From positions 1 to 13,520 of the forward strand of contig NZ_JBQCCV010000054.1 in the NCBI RefSeq assembly GCF_051961875.1: a stretch of DNA of 13,520 nt, in the 5' to 3' direction. The translations under genes and the position numbers were made by a program. Below, in pieces: positions 5,654-13,519 of this stretch (the stretch's first letter is position 1; every line of letters starts with the position of its first letter). The notes under the pieces were generated by a model. The model worked only from the letters and a program-made list of their open reading frames with translations, did no database searches and had not been told where the DNA came from. This DNA comes from Intrasporangium_A sp051961875 (GTDB taxonomy: Bacteria; Actinomycetota; Actinomycetes; Actinomycetales; Dermatophilaceae).

Positions 5654-8013
5654 GCGCCGGGGCCAGCCCGCACCGATCCCCCGGCGCCGGGGAACCGTAC
5701 GTCGGGACGTCCGTGCCCAGGGTGGAGGACGACCGCCTCCTCGAGGGAAGGGGCCGCTTCCTCGCCGACCTGGCCGGCGGGGCGCTGTCGGTCGCCTTCC
5801 TCCGCTCGACCGAGGCCCACGCCGTGATCGAGTCGATCGACACCACGGCGGCTGAGGGCATGCCGGGCGTCGTCGGTGTCTTCACCGGCGCAGACCTCGA
5901 CCTCGCCCGGGATTACATCGGCTCGCTCCACACCCCCGATCCAGGCTTCGTCGCGGCGACCGGGTTCCGGATGCACGAGCAGCGCCTCGCCATCCTGCCG
6001 ACCCAGCACGTCCACTACGTCGGGCAGCCGGTCGTCGCGGTGGTCGCGGTCGACCGTTACCTGGCCGAGGACGCCCTCGAGACCCTGGACGTCACGTACC
6101 GGCCCCTACCGCCCGTCCTCGATGCCGAGGCGGCACTCGCACCGGACGCCACCCCGATCCATCCGCACCTGCCCGACAACGAGGCTGCGGTGATCGAGGT
6201 CGAGTTCGGCGAGGACGTCGATCCGGAGGACGTCGCCGTCACCGTCGAGGAGACCTACCGGATCGGGCGTCACGGCGCGGTGCCGCTCGAGGGCCGCGGC
6301 GTCATCGCCCGTGTCGACGGCCCACGCGTCTCCGTGTGGACCTCGACTCAGATCCCGCACCTCGTGCGCCAGGGCATCTGCGAGGCGACGGGGTGGAGCG
6401 TGGACGACGTCCGCGTCGTCGTCCCCGACGTCGGCGGCGGGTTCGGGACCAAGGCCAACGTCTACGCGGAGGAGATCATCGTCCCCGTGCTGGCGCGGCG
6501 CACCGGGCACGACCTGGCGTGGATCGAGGACCGCCAGGAGCACCTGACCAGCTCGGCGCAAGGCCGCGACCAGGTGCATCGGACGCGCCTGTCCGTCGAC
6601 GGCGAGGGCCGAATCGTCAGCTGGGAGGACGACTTCCTGCTCGATGTCGGAGCGGGTGGCCTGTGGGTCGCCGGCGTGGTGGCAAACACGGCGATCCACC
6701 TCCTCGGGCCCTACCGGATTCCCCGGGCGAGGCTGCACGGCCGGGGCGCCTTCACGAACAAGACGATCACCGCGCAGTACCGGGGCGCCGGGCGGCCCGA
6801 GGCGTGCTTCGCCCTGGAGCGAAGCCTCGACGCCGCGGCCCGCCGGCTCGGCATCACCCCGGTCGAGATCCGGGAGCGCAACCTGCTCACGCACATGGAC
6901 CTGCCGTACAAGCAGCCGCTCCCCTACCGGGACGGGATCCCGATCGTCTATGACGGCGGGGACTACCGGCGCTGCCTCGACACGGTCCTGGAGCTGCTGC
7001 CGCCGGAGACCGTGACCAGCCTCTCCGCCGAGCAGCCGGAGCTGGCCCTCGGGCACGGCGTCGGCTGCTACATCGAGGCCACCGGCCGCGGCAGCTACGA
7101 GTCGGGCCGGGTCCGGCTCACCGCCGCAGGGACCTTCGAGGTGGCGTCCGGTGCGGCCTCCGCCGGACAGGCCCACGAGACGGTCTTCGCCCAGGTCGCC
7201 GCGGACGGCCTCGGCTGCCCGCTCGAGCTCGTCACCGTTCGCAGGACCGACACCGACCTCGTCCGCCACGGGGTCGGTACCTTCGCCAGCCGGTCGGCGG
7301 TGCTGGCGGGGTCGGCCGTCCGCCGGGCCGCCGAGGAGCTGCTCCGGCAGGCGACGGACCGCGCGGCGCAGCTGCTCGCGGTGTCCGCAGAGCTCGTCAA
7401 GCCGACCGGGACCGGCTTCGCCACGGCCGACGGGTCCTCCGATCGCGAGATCACGTGGTCGGACCTGGCGGCCGCCTGCGCGCCCGGCGGCGAGCAGGAG
7501 CAGCTCGGTCAGCTCGACGTGGTGGAGTTCTTCCACCCGGAGACCGTGACGTGGACGATGGGGGTGCACGCCGCCGTCGTCGGGGTGCATCCCGCAACCG
7601 GCGCCGTCTCCGTCCTGGCCTACGCGGTGGCCCACGAAGGCGGCGTCGAGATCAACCCGCAGGTCGTCGAGGGGCAGGTCGTCGGCGGCGTCGCCCAGGG
7701 CATCGGCGGCGCCCTGCTCGAGGAGTTCCGCTACTCCCCCGCGGGGCAGCCGATCTCCACGACCCTGGCGGAGTACCTCCTGCCCGGGACGTGCGACGTC
7801 CCGGAGGTCAAGGTCCGCCACCTCGGCGTGCCCACGCCCTGCAACCCGCTCGGTGTCCGCGGGGCCGGGGAGAGCGGCACCATCGCGGTGTCGGCCACCC
7901 TGGCCAGCGCCGTGGACAACGCCGTCGGCGGGACCCTGCACCTCAGCGAGACCCCGATCAGCACCGCTGTCGTACGAACGGCCGCGCAGCCCGTCCGCGA
8001 GGGGGACCAGTGA
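5650..8013 (+). CDS. Mo hydroxylase large (molybdopterin-binding) subunit, form II CoxL-like
   Basis: This 787-residue catalytic subunit belongs to the xanthine dehydrogenase/aerobic CO dehydrogenase superfamily. It has the N-terminal a/b hammerhead domain (about 20-160) and then the Mo-cofactor domains. Visible motifs are GGGFGTK (262-268, Mo-pterin contact), QYRGAGRPE (376-384, active-site loop), GQAHET (506-511, usually GQGHET) and GAGE with the predicted catalytic base Glu741. True form I CO dehydrogenases carry AYRCSFR with the Cu-ligand Cys in the loop. Here there is no Cys, so the enzyme most likely hydroxylates an organic, possibly heteroaromatic or aldehyde, substrate with water as oxygen donor. 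GTG at 5650 overlaps the permease stop (GTGA) and follows AGAAGG. The in-frame ATG at 5626 lies deeper in the permease gene and is less likely. It is the first of three subunits. Confidence 0.92.
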   Translation: MSAGASPHRSPGAGEPYVGTSVPRVEDDRLLEGRGRFLADLAGGALSVAFLRSTEAHAVIESIDTTAAEGMPGVVGVFTGADLDLARDYIGSLHTPDPGFVAATGFRMHEQRLAILPTQHVHYVGQPVVAVVAVDRYLAEDALETLDVTYRPLPPVLDAEAALAPDATPIHPHLPDNEAAVIEVEFGEDVDPEDVAVTVEETYRIGRHGAVPLEGRGVIARVDGPRVSVWTSTQIPHLVRQGICEATGWSVDDVRVVVPDVGGGFGTKANVYAEEIIVPVLARRTGHDLAWIEDRQEHLTSSAQGRDQVHRTRLSVDGEGRIVSWEDDFLLDVGAGGLWVAGVVANTAIHLLGPYRIPRARLHGRGAFTNKTITAQYRGAGRPEACFALERSLDAAARRLGITPVEIRERNLLTHMDLPYKQPLPYRDGIPIVYDGGDYRRCLDTVLELLPPETVTSLSAEQPELALGHGVGCYIEATGRGSYESGRVRLTAAGTFEVASGAASAGQAHETVFAQVAADGLGCPLELVTVRRTDTDLVRHGVGTFASRSAVLAGSAVRRAAEELLRQATDRAAQLLAVSAELVKPTGTGFATADGSSDREITWSDLAAACAPGGEQEQLGQLDVVEFFHPETVTWTMGVHAAVVGVHPATGAVSVLAYAVAHEGGVEINPQVVEGQVVGGVAQGIGGALLEEFRYSPAGQPISTTLAEYLLPGTCDVPEVKVRHLGVPTPCNPLGVRGAGESGTIAVSATLASAVDNAVGGTLHLSETPISTAVVRTAAQPVREGDQ

Positions 8014-8909
8014 AACCGGCGTCGTTCGAGTACGTGCGGGCCCGCTCCGTCCCGGAGGCCCTGGATGCCCTCGGCGCCACAGCGGATGAGACCGGCACCG
8101 CCGGTTGCCAGGCCAAGGTGCTCGCCGGCGGTCAGAGCCTCGTCACGCTGATGAACCTCCGGCTCGCCCGACCCGACATGCTCGTCGACATCGGCAGCCT
8201 CGCCGAGCTGTCGCGCACCTTCGAGGACGTCGACGCCGTCGTCCTCGGCGCCCTCGTCCGCCACCGGACGCTGGAGACCGACTCCGCTCTGCGCCGGCGA
8301 CTCCCGCTCGTGTCAGCGGCGGCGAGCCACATCGGGCACGTCGCGATCCGCAACCGCGGGACGCTGGGTGGCTCACTCTCACATGCCGACCCGGCCGCGG
8401 AGCTTCCCCTCGCCATGGTCGTGCACGAGGCGGTCATCCACGTCGACTCCAAGGCCGCCGGTCGCCGTTCCCTCGCCGCCGAGGACTTCTTCGAGTCGGT
8501 CTTCACGACGACGATGCGGCCCGACGAGCTCCTGACGTGGGTCACCGTGCCCAGCGCCGGACCCGGACAGGGCTGGGGCTTCGTCGAGTACGCTCCTCGA
8601 CTCGGCGACTACGCCCAGGCAGGCGCCGCGTGCCTGCTCACCCTGGAACCCGACGGGAGCGTCGCGACGGTGCGAGCCGGCCTCATGGCCGCCGCCGACC
8701 GCCCGCTCGTGGTCAGCGAGCCAGCGGACGTCGTGGGCGGCATACCCACCGAGGAGACGTGGGCGCGCCTGGCCGCACACTGGACAAGGACGCTCGAACC
8801 GCTGACGGACGACCCGGACCACACACGCCACCTCTGCCGGGCCGCCCTGACGCAGGCCCTCTCTGAGGCACATCGACGCGCCCGCTCCCCCGAGGAGGAT
8901 GCAGCATGA
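8010..8909 (+). CDS. Mo hydroxylase medium (FAD-binding) subunit, CoxM-like
   Basis: This 299-residue FAD subunit passes electrons from the 2Fe-2S subunit to the final acceptor. It has both FAD-binding signatures of the CoxM/XdhB family: AGGQS (39-43) and TLGGSLSHADPAAE (118-131). The CO-dehydrogenase-type flavoprotein C-terminal domain covers about residues 185-285. Length is normal for a stand-alone medium subunit. The GTG start at 8010 overlaps the large-subunit stop as GTGA and is preceded by a GAGGGGGA purine stretch. Two extra residue clusters (around 24-34 and the final 15 residues) are polar and probably unstructured. The physiological acceptor (quinone, NAD or oxygen) is not evident. 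The coxG-like gene in the locus hints at a quinone. Confidence 0.92.
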   Translation: MKPASFEYVRARSVPEALDALGATADETGTAGCQAKVLAGGQSLVTLMNLRLARPDMLVDIGSLAELSRTFEDVDAVVLGALVRHRTLETDSALRRRLPLVSAAASHIGHVAIRNRGTLGGSLSHADPAAELPLAMVVHEAVIHVDSKAAGRRSLAAEDFFESVFTTTMRPDELLTWVTVPSAGPGQGWGFVEYAPRLGDYAQAGAACLLTLEPDGSVATVRAGLMAAADRPLVVSEPADVVGGIPTEETWARLAAHWTRTLEPLTDDPDHTRHLCRAALTQALSEAHRRARSPEEDAA

Positions 8910-9445
8910 CGCTCGAGGACCAGCATGCGACGATGTCGCAGCGAGTTCCGCTCTCCACCACCGTCAACGGACGCCCGGTCAGCGTCGCGGTCCCGCCGCG
9001 CCTGACCCTCGCCGACCTGTTGCGCGACGAGCTCCGGCTGACCGGCACCCACCTCGGCTGCGAGCACGGTGTCTGCGGCGCCTGCACGGTGCTCGTCGAC
9101 GGTCGCAGCGTCCGCTCCTGCCTGCTGTTCGCCGTCCAGGTGGAGGGACGCGACGTGGTGACCATCGAGGGCCTGGGCGACAACCCGACGACGGGGCGCC
9201 TCAAGTGCGCCATGTCCCGCCACCATGGTCTCCAGTGCGGCTTCTGCACGCCCGGGATGCTCGTCACGGCAACGGAGCTCATCGAGGGGCAAGATCCCCA
9301 GCAGCCTCTCGACCAGGAGTGCGTGCGCGAGACGATGTCCGGCAACATCTGTCGCTGCACCGGCTACCAGGGCATCGTGCGCGCGGTCCTCGAAGCCGCA
9401 GCCGAGTCGTCGGCCGCGCGGAGCGGCCGGGAAGAGGACCGATGA
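8906..9445 (+). CDS. Mo hydroxylase small (2x[2Fe-2S]) subunit, CoxS-like
   Basis: This 179-residue iron-sulfur subunit relays electrons between the Mo centre and FAD. All eight cluster ligands are present. The plant-ferredoxin-type N-terminal cluster uses Cys52, Cys57, Cys60 and Cys72 (GCEHGVCGAC). The C-terminal helical cluster uses Cys111, Cys114, Cys149 and Cys151 (QCGFCTPGM and ICRCTGYQ). The N-terminus has about 15 extra polar residues before the first strand, and a second Met at residue 10 could be an alternative start. The first ATG (8906) is preferred because it forms an ATGA overlap with the medium subunit and follows GAGGAGG at about 8890-8897. It completes an L-M-S subunit order. 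Confidence 0.94.
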   Translation: MTLEDQHATMSQRVPLSTTVNGRPVSVAVPPRLTLADLLRDELRLTGTHLGCEHGVCGACTVLVDGRSVRSCLLFAVQVEGRDVVTIEGLGDNPTTGRLKCAMSRHHGLQCGFCTPGMLVTATELIEGQDPQQPLDQECVRETMSGNICRCTGYQGIVRAVLEAAAESSAARSGREEDR

Positions 9446-11682
9446 GCGGCCCGACACTCGAGCAGGTCGACGCGCGCTTCCGGGACGTCGTCTCGGCCCT
9501 TTCCGCCCCGGCCGACCGGACGGGCACAACGGTCGCTGAAGTGCCCTTCGGAAGCCACCTCACTGCCTCCCGCGCCCTGCAGCTCTTCGACTCCCAGCTG
9601 GGCAGCCGCCATCTCGACCTCGCGGCGCGGTGGCTCCGGGCTCGCGGCGACGGCTTCTACACGATCGGCTCTTCGGGGCACGAGGGCAACGCCGCGGTGG
9701 CGGCCGCCCTGCGGCCCACCGACCCCGCGCTGCTGCACTATCGCTCCGGCGGCTTCTACCTCGAGCGCGCCCGGCAGGTGCCAGGCAGCGATGGCATCCG
9801 CGACGTCCTCCTCGGCCTCGTCGCCGCCACGGACGACCCGATCTCCGGGGGCCGGCACAAGGTCTTCGGGCGCCACGACCTCGCAGTCATCCCCCAGACC
9901 TCCACCATCGCGTCGCACCTCCCTCGCGCCCTCGGCGTCGCCTTCTCGCTCTCACGGGCCCAGAAGCTCGGGGTGGAACCGGCGTGGCCCGCCGACTCGG
10001 TCGTCGTGTGCAGTTTCGGTGACGCCTCCGCGAACCACTCGACGGCCACGGGCGCCATCAACTCGGCGATCCAGGTCGCCTTCCGCGGCCTGCCGGTGCC
10101 GCTGCTGCTCGTCTGCGAGGACAACGGGCTCGGCATCAGCGTCCCCACCCCGCACGGGTGGATCGCGGAGGCCTACGGGAACCGCACCGGGCTGCGCTAC
10201 TTCAGCGCGGACGGCAGCGACCTCGCCGGTGTCGTGACCGCGGCGGAAGAGGCGGCGCACTGGGTGCGTCGCATGCGACGGCCCGCGTTCCTCCACCTGC
10301 GCACGGTGCGCCTCATGGGGCACGCGGGGACCGACCTCGAGACCGCCTACCGCAGCAGCACCCAGATCGTCGCCGACCTCGACCGGGACCCCCTGCTCGG
10401 GACCGCCCGCATGCTCGTGGCTGCCGGCGTGCTCAGCCCCGCCGAGGTCCTCGACCGGTATGAGGCCAAGCGGGCCGAGGTGCTCGCCGCGGCCGAGGAG
10501 GTGGCCACCTTGCCCCGCCTGGCATCTCGGGAGGCGGTCACCTGGGCGATCGCCGCCGACCGGCCCGTCGCGGTCAAGGAGCTGTCCAGGCGCTCCGCGC
10601 CGGAGGCGCTGCGGCGCAAGGCATTCGGCGGCTCCCTCGCCGAGGACGCCGGCCCACTCACCCTGGCCCAGTCGATCAACCGAGCGCTCGCCGACCTCAT
10701 GGCCGTGGACCCGGGCGCCATCGTCTTCGGCGAGGACGTCGGTGCCAAGGGCGGCGTGTACGGCCTGACGCGCGGTCTCCAACGAAACCTGGGGTCGGCC
10801 CGAGTCTTCGACACGCTGCTCGACGAGCAGACCATCCTCGGCCTCGCCCTGGGGGCCGGCATCACCGGCTTGCTGCCCATCCCGGAGATCCAGTACCTCG
10901 CTTACCTGCACAACGCCGAGGACCAGCTCCGGGGAGAGGCCGCGACCCTCTCCTTCTTCTCCGCGGGGCGCTACCGCAACCCCATGGTCGTGCGCATCGC
11001 CGGCTATGCCTACCAACGCGGCTTCGGCGGCCACTTCCACAACGACAACGCGGTCGGGGTGCTGCGCGACATACCCGGGCTCGTCATCGCCTCGCCGGCC
11101 CACCCCGCGGACGCCCCCGCAATGCTGCGGACCTGCGCGGCCGCGGCCCGGGCGGACGGGCGCGTGTGCGCCTTCCTCGAGCCGATCGCGCTCTACCACA
11201 CCAAGGACCTCCACGAGGAGGGCGACGGTGGGTGGCTGGCGCCCTACGCCGCGCCCGGATCGTGGGCCTCCGGGCACATCCCGCTCGGGAGTGCCCGGAC
11301 GTACGGCGACGGCGACGACCTCACGATCGTCACCTATGGCAACGGCCTTCACATGAGCCTGCGCGTCGCTGCCCACTTGGAGCGGTCCGGCGTCGGGACG
11401 CGCGTCGTCGACCTGCGCTGGCTCGCCCCGCTGCCGGTCGATGACATCGTCCGGGAGGCGACCGCAACCGGCCGCGTCCTCGTGGTCGACGAAACCCGCC
11501 GGACCGGCGGCGTCTCCGAGGGCATCATCACCGCCCTCGTGGACGCGGGCTTCAGCGGGCACATCAAGCGCGTCGCCAGCGCGGACAGCTACATCCCCCT
11601 CGGCGACGCGGCCTGGCACGTCCTCGTGAGCGAGGACGAGATCGAGAAGGCCGCCCGCGAGCTGGTCGGCGAGAGCCACTGA
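9442..11682 (+). CDS. Fused alpha/beta E1-type thiamine-diphosphate enzyme (2-oxo acid dehydrogenase-like)
   Basis: This 746-residue protein joins both halves of a 2-oxo acid dehydrogenase E1. The alpha-like half (about 30-350) has SGHEGN (78-83) and the ThDP/Mg motif as GDASANHST (193-201) through DN (227-228), a GDA variant of the usual GDG-N motif. The beta-like half (about 405-740) has FGEDVGAKGG (429-438), DEQTILGLALGAG (461-473), EIQYLAYLHNAEDQLRGEA (482-500) and GHFHND (530-535). The family resembles 2-oxoisovalerate dehydrogenase E1 fusions. It normally hands an acyl group to a lipoylated E2, but neither E2 nor E3 is encoded here, so it may borrow them from elsewhere or act as a lyase. 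ATG at 9442 overlaps the small-subunit stop as ATGA. It is the last gene of the coupled run and ends just before a strong inverted repeat. Confidence 0.88.
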   Translation: MSGPTLEQVDARFRDVVSALSAPADRTGTTVAEVPFGSHLTASRALQLFDSQLGSRHLDLAARWLRARGDGFYTIGSSGHEGNAAVAAALRPTDPALLHYRSGGFYLERARQVPGSDGIRDVLLGLVAATDDPISGGRHKVFGRHDLAVIPQTSTIASHLPRALGVAFSLSRAQKLGVEPAWPADSVVVCSFGDASANHSTATGAINSAIQVAFRGLPVPLLLVCEDNGLGISVPTPHGWIAEAYGNRTGLRYFSADGSDLAGVVTAAEEAAHWVRRMRRPAFLHLRTVRLMGHAGTDLETAYRSSTQIVADLDRDPLLGTARMLVAAGVLSPAEVLDRYEAKRAEVLAAAEEVATLPRLASREAVTWAIAADRPVAVKELSRRSAPEALRRKAFGGSLAEDAGPLTLAQSINRALADLMAVDPGAIVFGEDVGAKGGVYGLTRGLQRNLGSARVFDTLLDEQTILGLALGAGITGLLPIPEIQYLAYLHNAEDQLRGEAATLSFFSAGRYRNPMVVRIAGYAYQRGFGGHFHNDNAVGVLRDIPGLVIASPAHPADAPAMLRTCAAAARADGRVCAFLEPIALYHTKDLHEEGDGGWLAPYAAPGSWASGHIPLGSARTYGDGDDLTIVTYGNGLHMSLRVAAHLERSGVGTRVVDLRWLAPLPVDDIVREATATGRVLVVDETRRTGGVSEGIITALVDAGFSGHIKRVASADSYIPLGDAAWHVLVSEDEIEKAARELVGESH

Positions 11683-11687
11683 GCACA

Positions 11688-11722
11688 TACGGGGCCCGCT
11701 CCGATTCGGAGCGGGCCCCGTA
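11688..11722. terminator. Perfect 17-bp inverted repeat, bidirectional terminator candidate
   Basis: TACGGGGCCCGCTCCGA is followed by one T and then its exact reverse complement. In RNA the stem would be about 15-16 bp, very GC-rich, with a three-base loop. It starts five bases after the TPP enzyme stop and lies between convergent genes, so it could end transcription from both sides. Neither side has a U-tract, which is common for actinobacterial terminators. Confidence 0.8.
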
Positions 11723-11771
11723 CTGCCCTGCTGGGCGCCAACATTGCCGGCGCGGCGCTCGCTCGCCAGGA

Positions 11772-12548
11772 CTAGAGGAACCGGGCGAGGAAGGTGCGCG
11801 TCCGCTCGTGCTGGGGGTTGTCGATGACCTGCTCGGGCGTCCCTTCCTCGACGACCACGCCGCCGTCCATGAAGATGACCCGGTCGGCCGCCTCGCGGGC
11901 GAAGGCGATCTCGTGGGTCACGACGACCATCGTGAGTCCGCCGTTCGCCAGCTCCTCCATGGTCTTCAGCACTTCCCCGACGAGCTCGGGGTCGAGGGCC
12001 GAGGTGGGCTCGTCGAAGAGCATGAGCTTCGGTTCCATCGCCAGTGCTCGCGCGATGGCGACGCGCTGCTGCTGCCCGCCGGATAGCTGGCGCGGGTAGG
12101 CGTCGTCCCGGTTCGCGAGCCCGACCTGGTCGAGGAGGCGCCGCGCCCGCTCGACGGCAAGCTGCTTCTTCTCGCCCCGCACTCCAACCGGGCCCTCGAT
12201 GATGTTCTCGAGGACGGTCATGTGCGGGAAGAGGTTGAACTGCTGGAACACCATCCCGATGTCGCGGCGCCGGCGGGCCACCTCGTTGGGGTGCAGCTCG
12301 TGGAGGCGGTCCTTGACGACCTCGAAACCGACGTCATTGCCGTCGACGAGGATCCTGCCGCCGTCCACGGACTCGAGCAGGTTGATGCAGCGCAGGAAGG
12401 TCGACTTGCCAGACCCAGAGGGGCCGAGGATGACGACCGTCTCCCCCGTCCTGACCTCGAGGTCGATGCCCCTCAGGACCTCGATGTGCCCGAAGCTCTT
12501 CCGGACGCCCCGGGCCTCGAGCACGGGACGGGTTGCGGTGGCGGTCAT
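11772..12548 (-). CDS. Polar amino-acid ABC transporter ATP-binding protein, GlnQ/HisP-like
   Basis: This 258-residue ATPase belongs to the polar amino-acid uptake (PAAT) family. It has Walker A GPSGSGKST (42-50), Q-loop VFQQFNLFPH (100-109, typical of this family), signature LSGGQQQR (155-162), Walker B LMLFDEPTSALD (175-186) and H-loop His212. An insertion of about 12 residues between strands (around 73-95) resembles the HisP/GlnQ loop. Its start overlaps the permease stop by four bases (ATGA), so the two are coupled and transcribed right to left from outside the window. It is convergent with the catabolic genes and is probably a separate unit. Substrate class is amino acids or close analogues; the exact ligand is unknown. 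Confidence 0.93.
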   Translation of the reverse strand: MTATATRPVLEARGVRKSFGHIEVLRGIDLEVRTGETVVILGPSGSGKSTFLRCINLLESVDGGRILVDGNDVGFEVVKDRLHELHPNEVARRRRDIGMVFQQFNLFPHMTVLENIIEGPVGVRGEKKQLAVERARRLLDQVGLANRDDAYPRQLSGGQQQRVAIARALAMEPKLMLFDEPTSALDPELVGEVLKTMEELANGGLTMVVVTHEIAFAREAADRVIFMDGGVVVEEGTPEQVIDNPQHERTRTFLARFL

Positions 12549-13519
12549 CCGGTCGGTCCTTCCGTGACGGCAGGTCGGCTCGCCCGGGGCCGGATCCTGA
12601 GGAAGTCGAGGAAGCTGGTCTGCTGGTGCCGGCTCCCCCTGTTGTAGTGGCGCTCGATGAACGACTGCGCGACGTAGAGGATCGAGGTCATGACGAGGTA
12701 CCAGACGCAGGCCACGATCAGCATCGGAATCGTCTCGAACGTCCGGTTGTAGATCGACTGCGCGGTGTACAGCAGGTCCGACAGGGCGATGACGCTGACC
12801 AAGGCCGTCGCCTTGACCATGCTGATCACCTGGTTGCCCGTTGGCGGCACGATGAAGCGCATGGCCTGGGGAAGCACGATCCGCCGCATGATCCGGGCGT
12901 TGCTCATGCCGATGGCAGCACCGGCCTCACGCTGGCCCGGGTCGACCGACAGCAGGCCGCCTCTGACGATCTCGGCCATGTACGCACCCTCGTTGAGGCC
13001 GAGGCCGAGGATCGCGGCCAGCATGGGCGTGATCACGCTGTTCGTGTTGACCGTGACGAACTCTGGCCCGAAGGGGATGCCGAAGGAGATCGTCGGCAGC
13101 AGCGCCGAGAGGTTGTAGAAGAAGATCAGCTGCACGAGCGTCGGCGTGCCGCGGAAGAACCAGATGTAGCCGCCGGCCACGGCCCGCAGCAGCGGGTTCC
13201 CGGAGATGCGGCACACCGCCAGCAGGACGCCGAGCACGATGCCGATCAGCATGGCGATGACGGTGAGCAGCAGCGTGACCCCGAGGCCGCGCATGATCGA
13301 CTGTGCCGTCAGCCACTGCGCGACCACGGACCAGCCGAAGTTCTCGTTCGTCACGAGCATGTTGACCAGCTGGGCCAGCAGGACCGCGACGACGAGGGCG
13401 GCGACCCACCGGCCCGGGTGGCGCCGACGCCTGGCCTCGCTGATGTCGGGCCCCGGGGGGGGGCCAGGGGCCGCCCGCGGGAGGGGTGGGAGTGTAAAAA
13501 TGGGGAAAAAAAAAAAAAA
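12545..13519 (-). CDS. Polar amino-acid ABC transporter permease, 5'-partial at window edge
   Basis: This inner-membrane permease is of the His/Glu/Gln/Arg (HEQRo) type. The first in-frame ATG, at 13360, would give 271 residues. The family signatures FFRGTPTLVQLIFFYN (about 48-63 from that Met) and EAGAAIGMSNARIMRRIVLPQA (coupling loop, near 146-167) are clear. I do not accept 13360 as the true start. Upstream, in frame, the codons read RRRRHPGRW, then VAALVVAVLLAQLVN, an Arg-rich start and a first membrane helix that fit the family. The frame stays open, with no stop and no usual start codon, to the window edge. The last ~70 bases, however, are homopolymeric and probably unreliable, so the N-terminus is missing. 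The binding-protein gene is not seen and may lie beyond the edge. Confidence 0.85.
   Translation of the reverse strand, partial: FFFFFPIFTLPPLPRAAPGPPPGPDISEARRRRHPGRWVAALVVAVLLAQLVNMLVTNENFGWSVVAQWLTAQSIMRGLGVTLLLTVIAMLIGIVLGVLLAVCRISGNPLLRAVAGGYIWFFRGTPTLVQLIFFYNLSALLPTISFGIPFGPEFVTVNTNSVITPMLAAILGLGLNEGAYMAEIVRGGLLSVDPGQREAGAAIGMSNARIMRRIVLPQAMRFIVPPTGNQVISMVKATALVSVIALSDLLYTAQSIYNRTFETIPMLIVACVWYLVMTSILYVAQSFIERHYNRGSRHQQTSFLDFLRIRPRASRPAVTEGPTG

Noticed and set aside
6106..7941. Long open frame on the minus strand opposite the large subunit
   Set aside because: It has no recognisable domain and skewed Arg/Gly/Asp composition. It is the antisense shadow expected in GC-rich coding DNA.
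5650..9445. Aerobic CO dehydrogenase (coxMSL)
   Set aside because: The large-subunit loop reads QYRGAGRPE, without the AYRCSFR Cys that binds Cu in form I enzymes. Gene order also differs and no coxD/E/F genes are present.
9952..11688. Long open frame on the minus strand opposite the fused E1
   Set aside because: It is antisense to clear TPP-enzyme motifs, of low-complexity composition and without family features.
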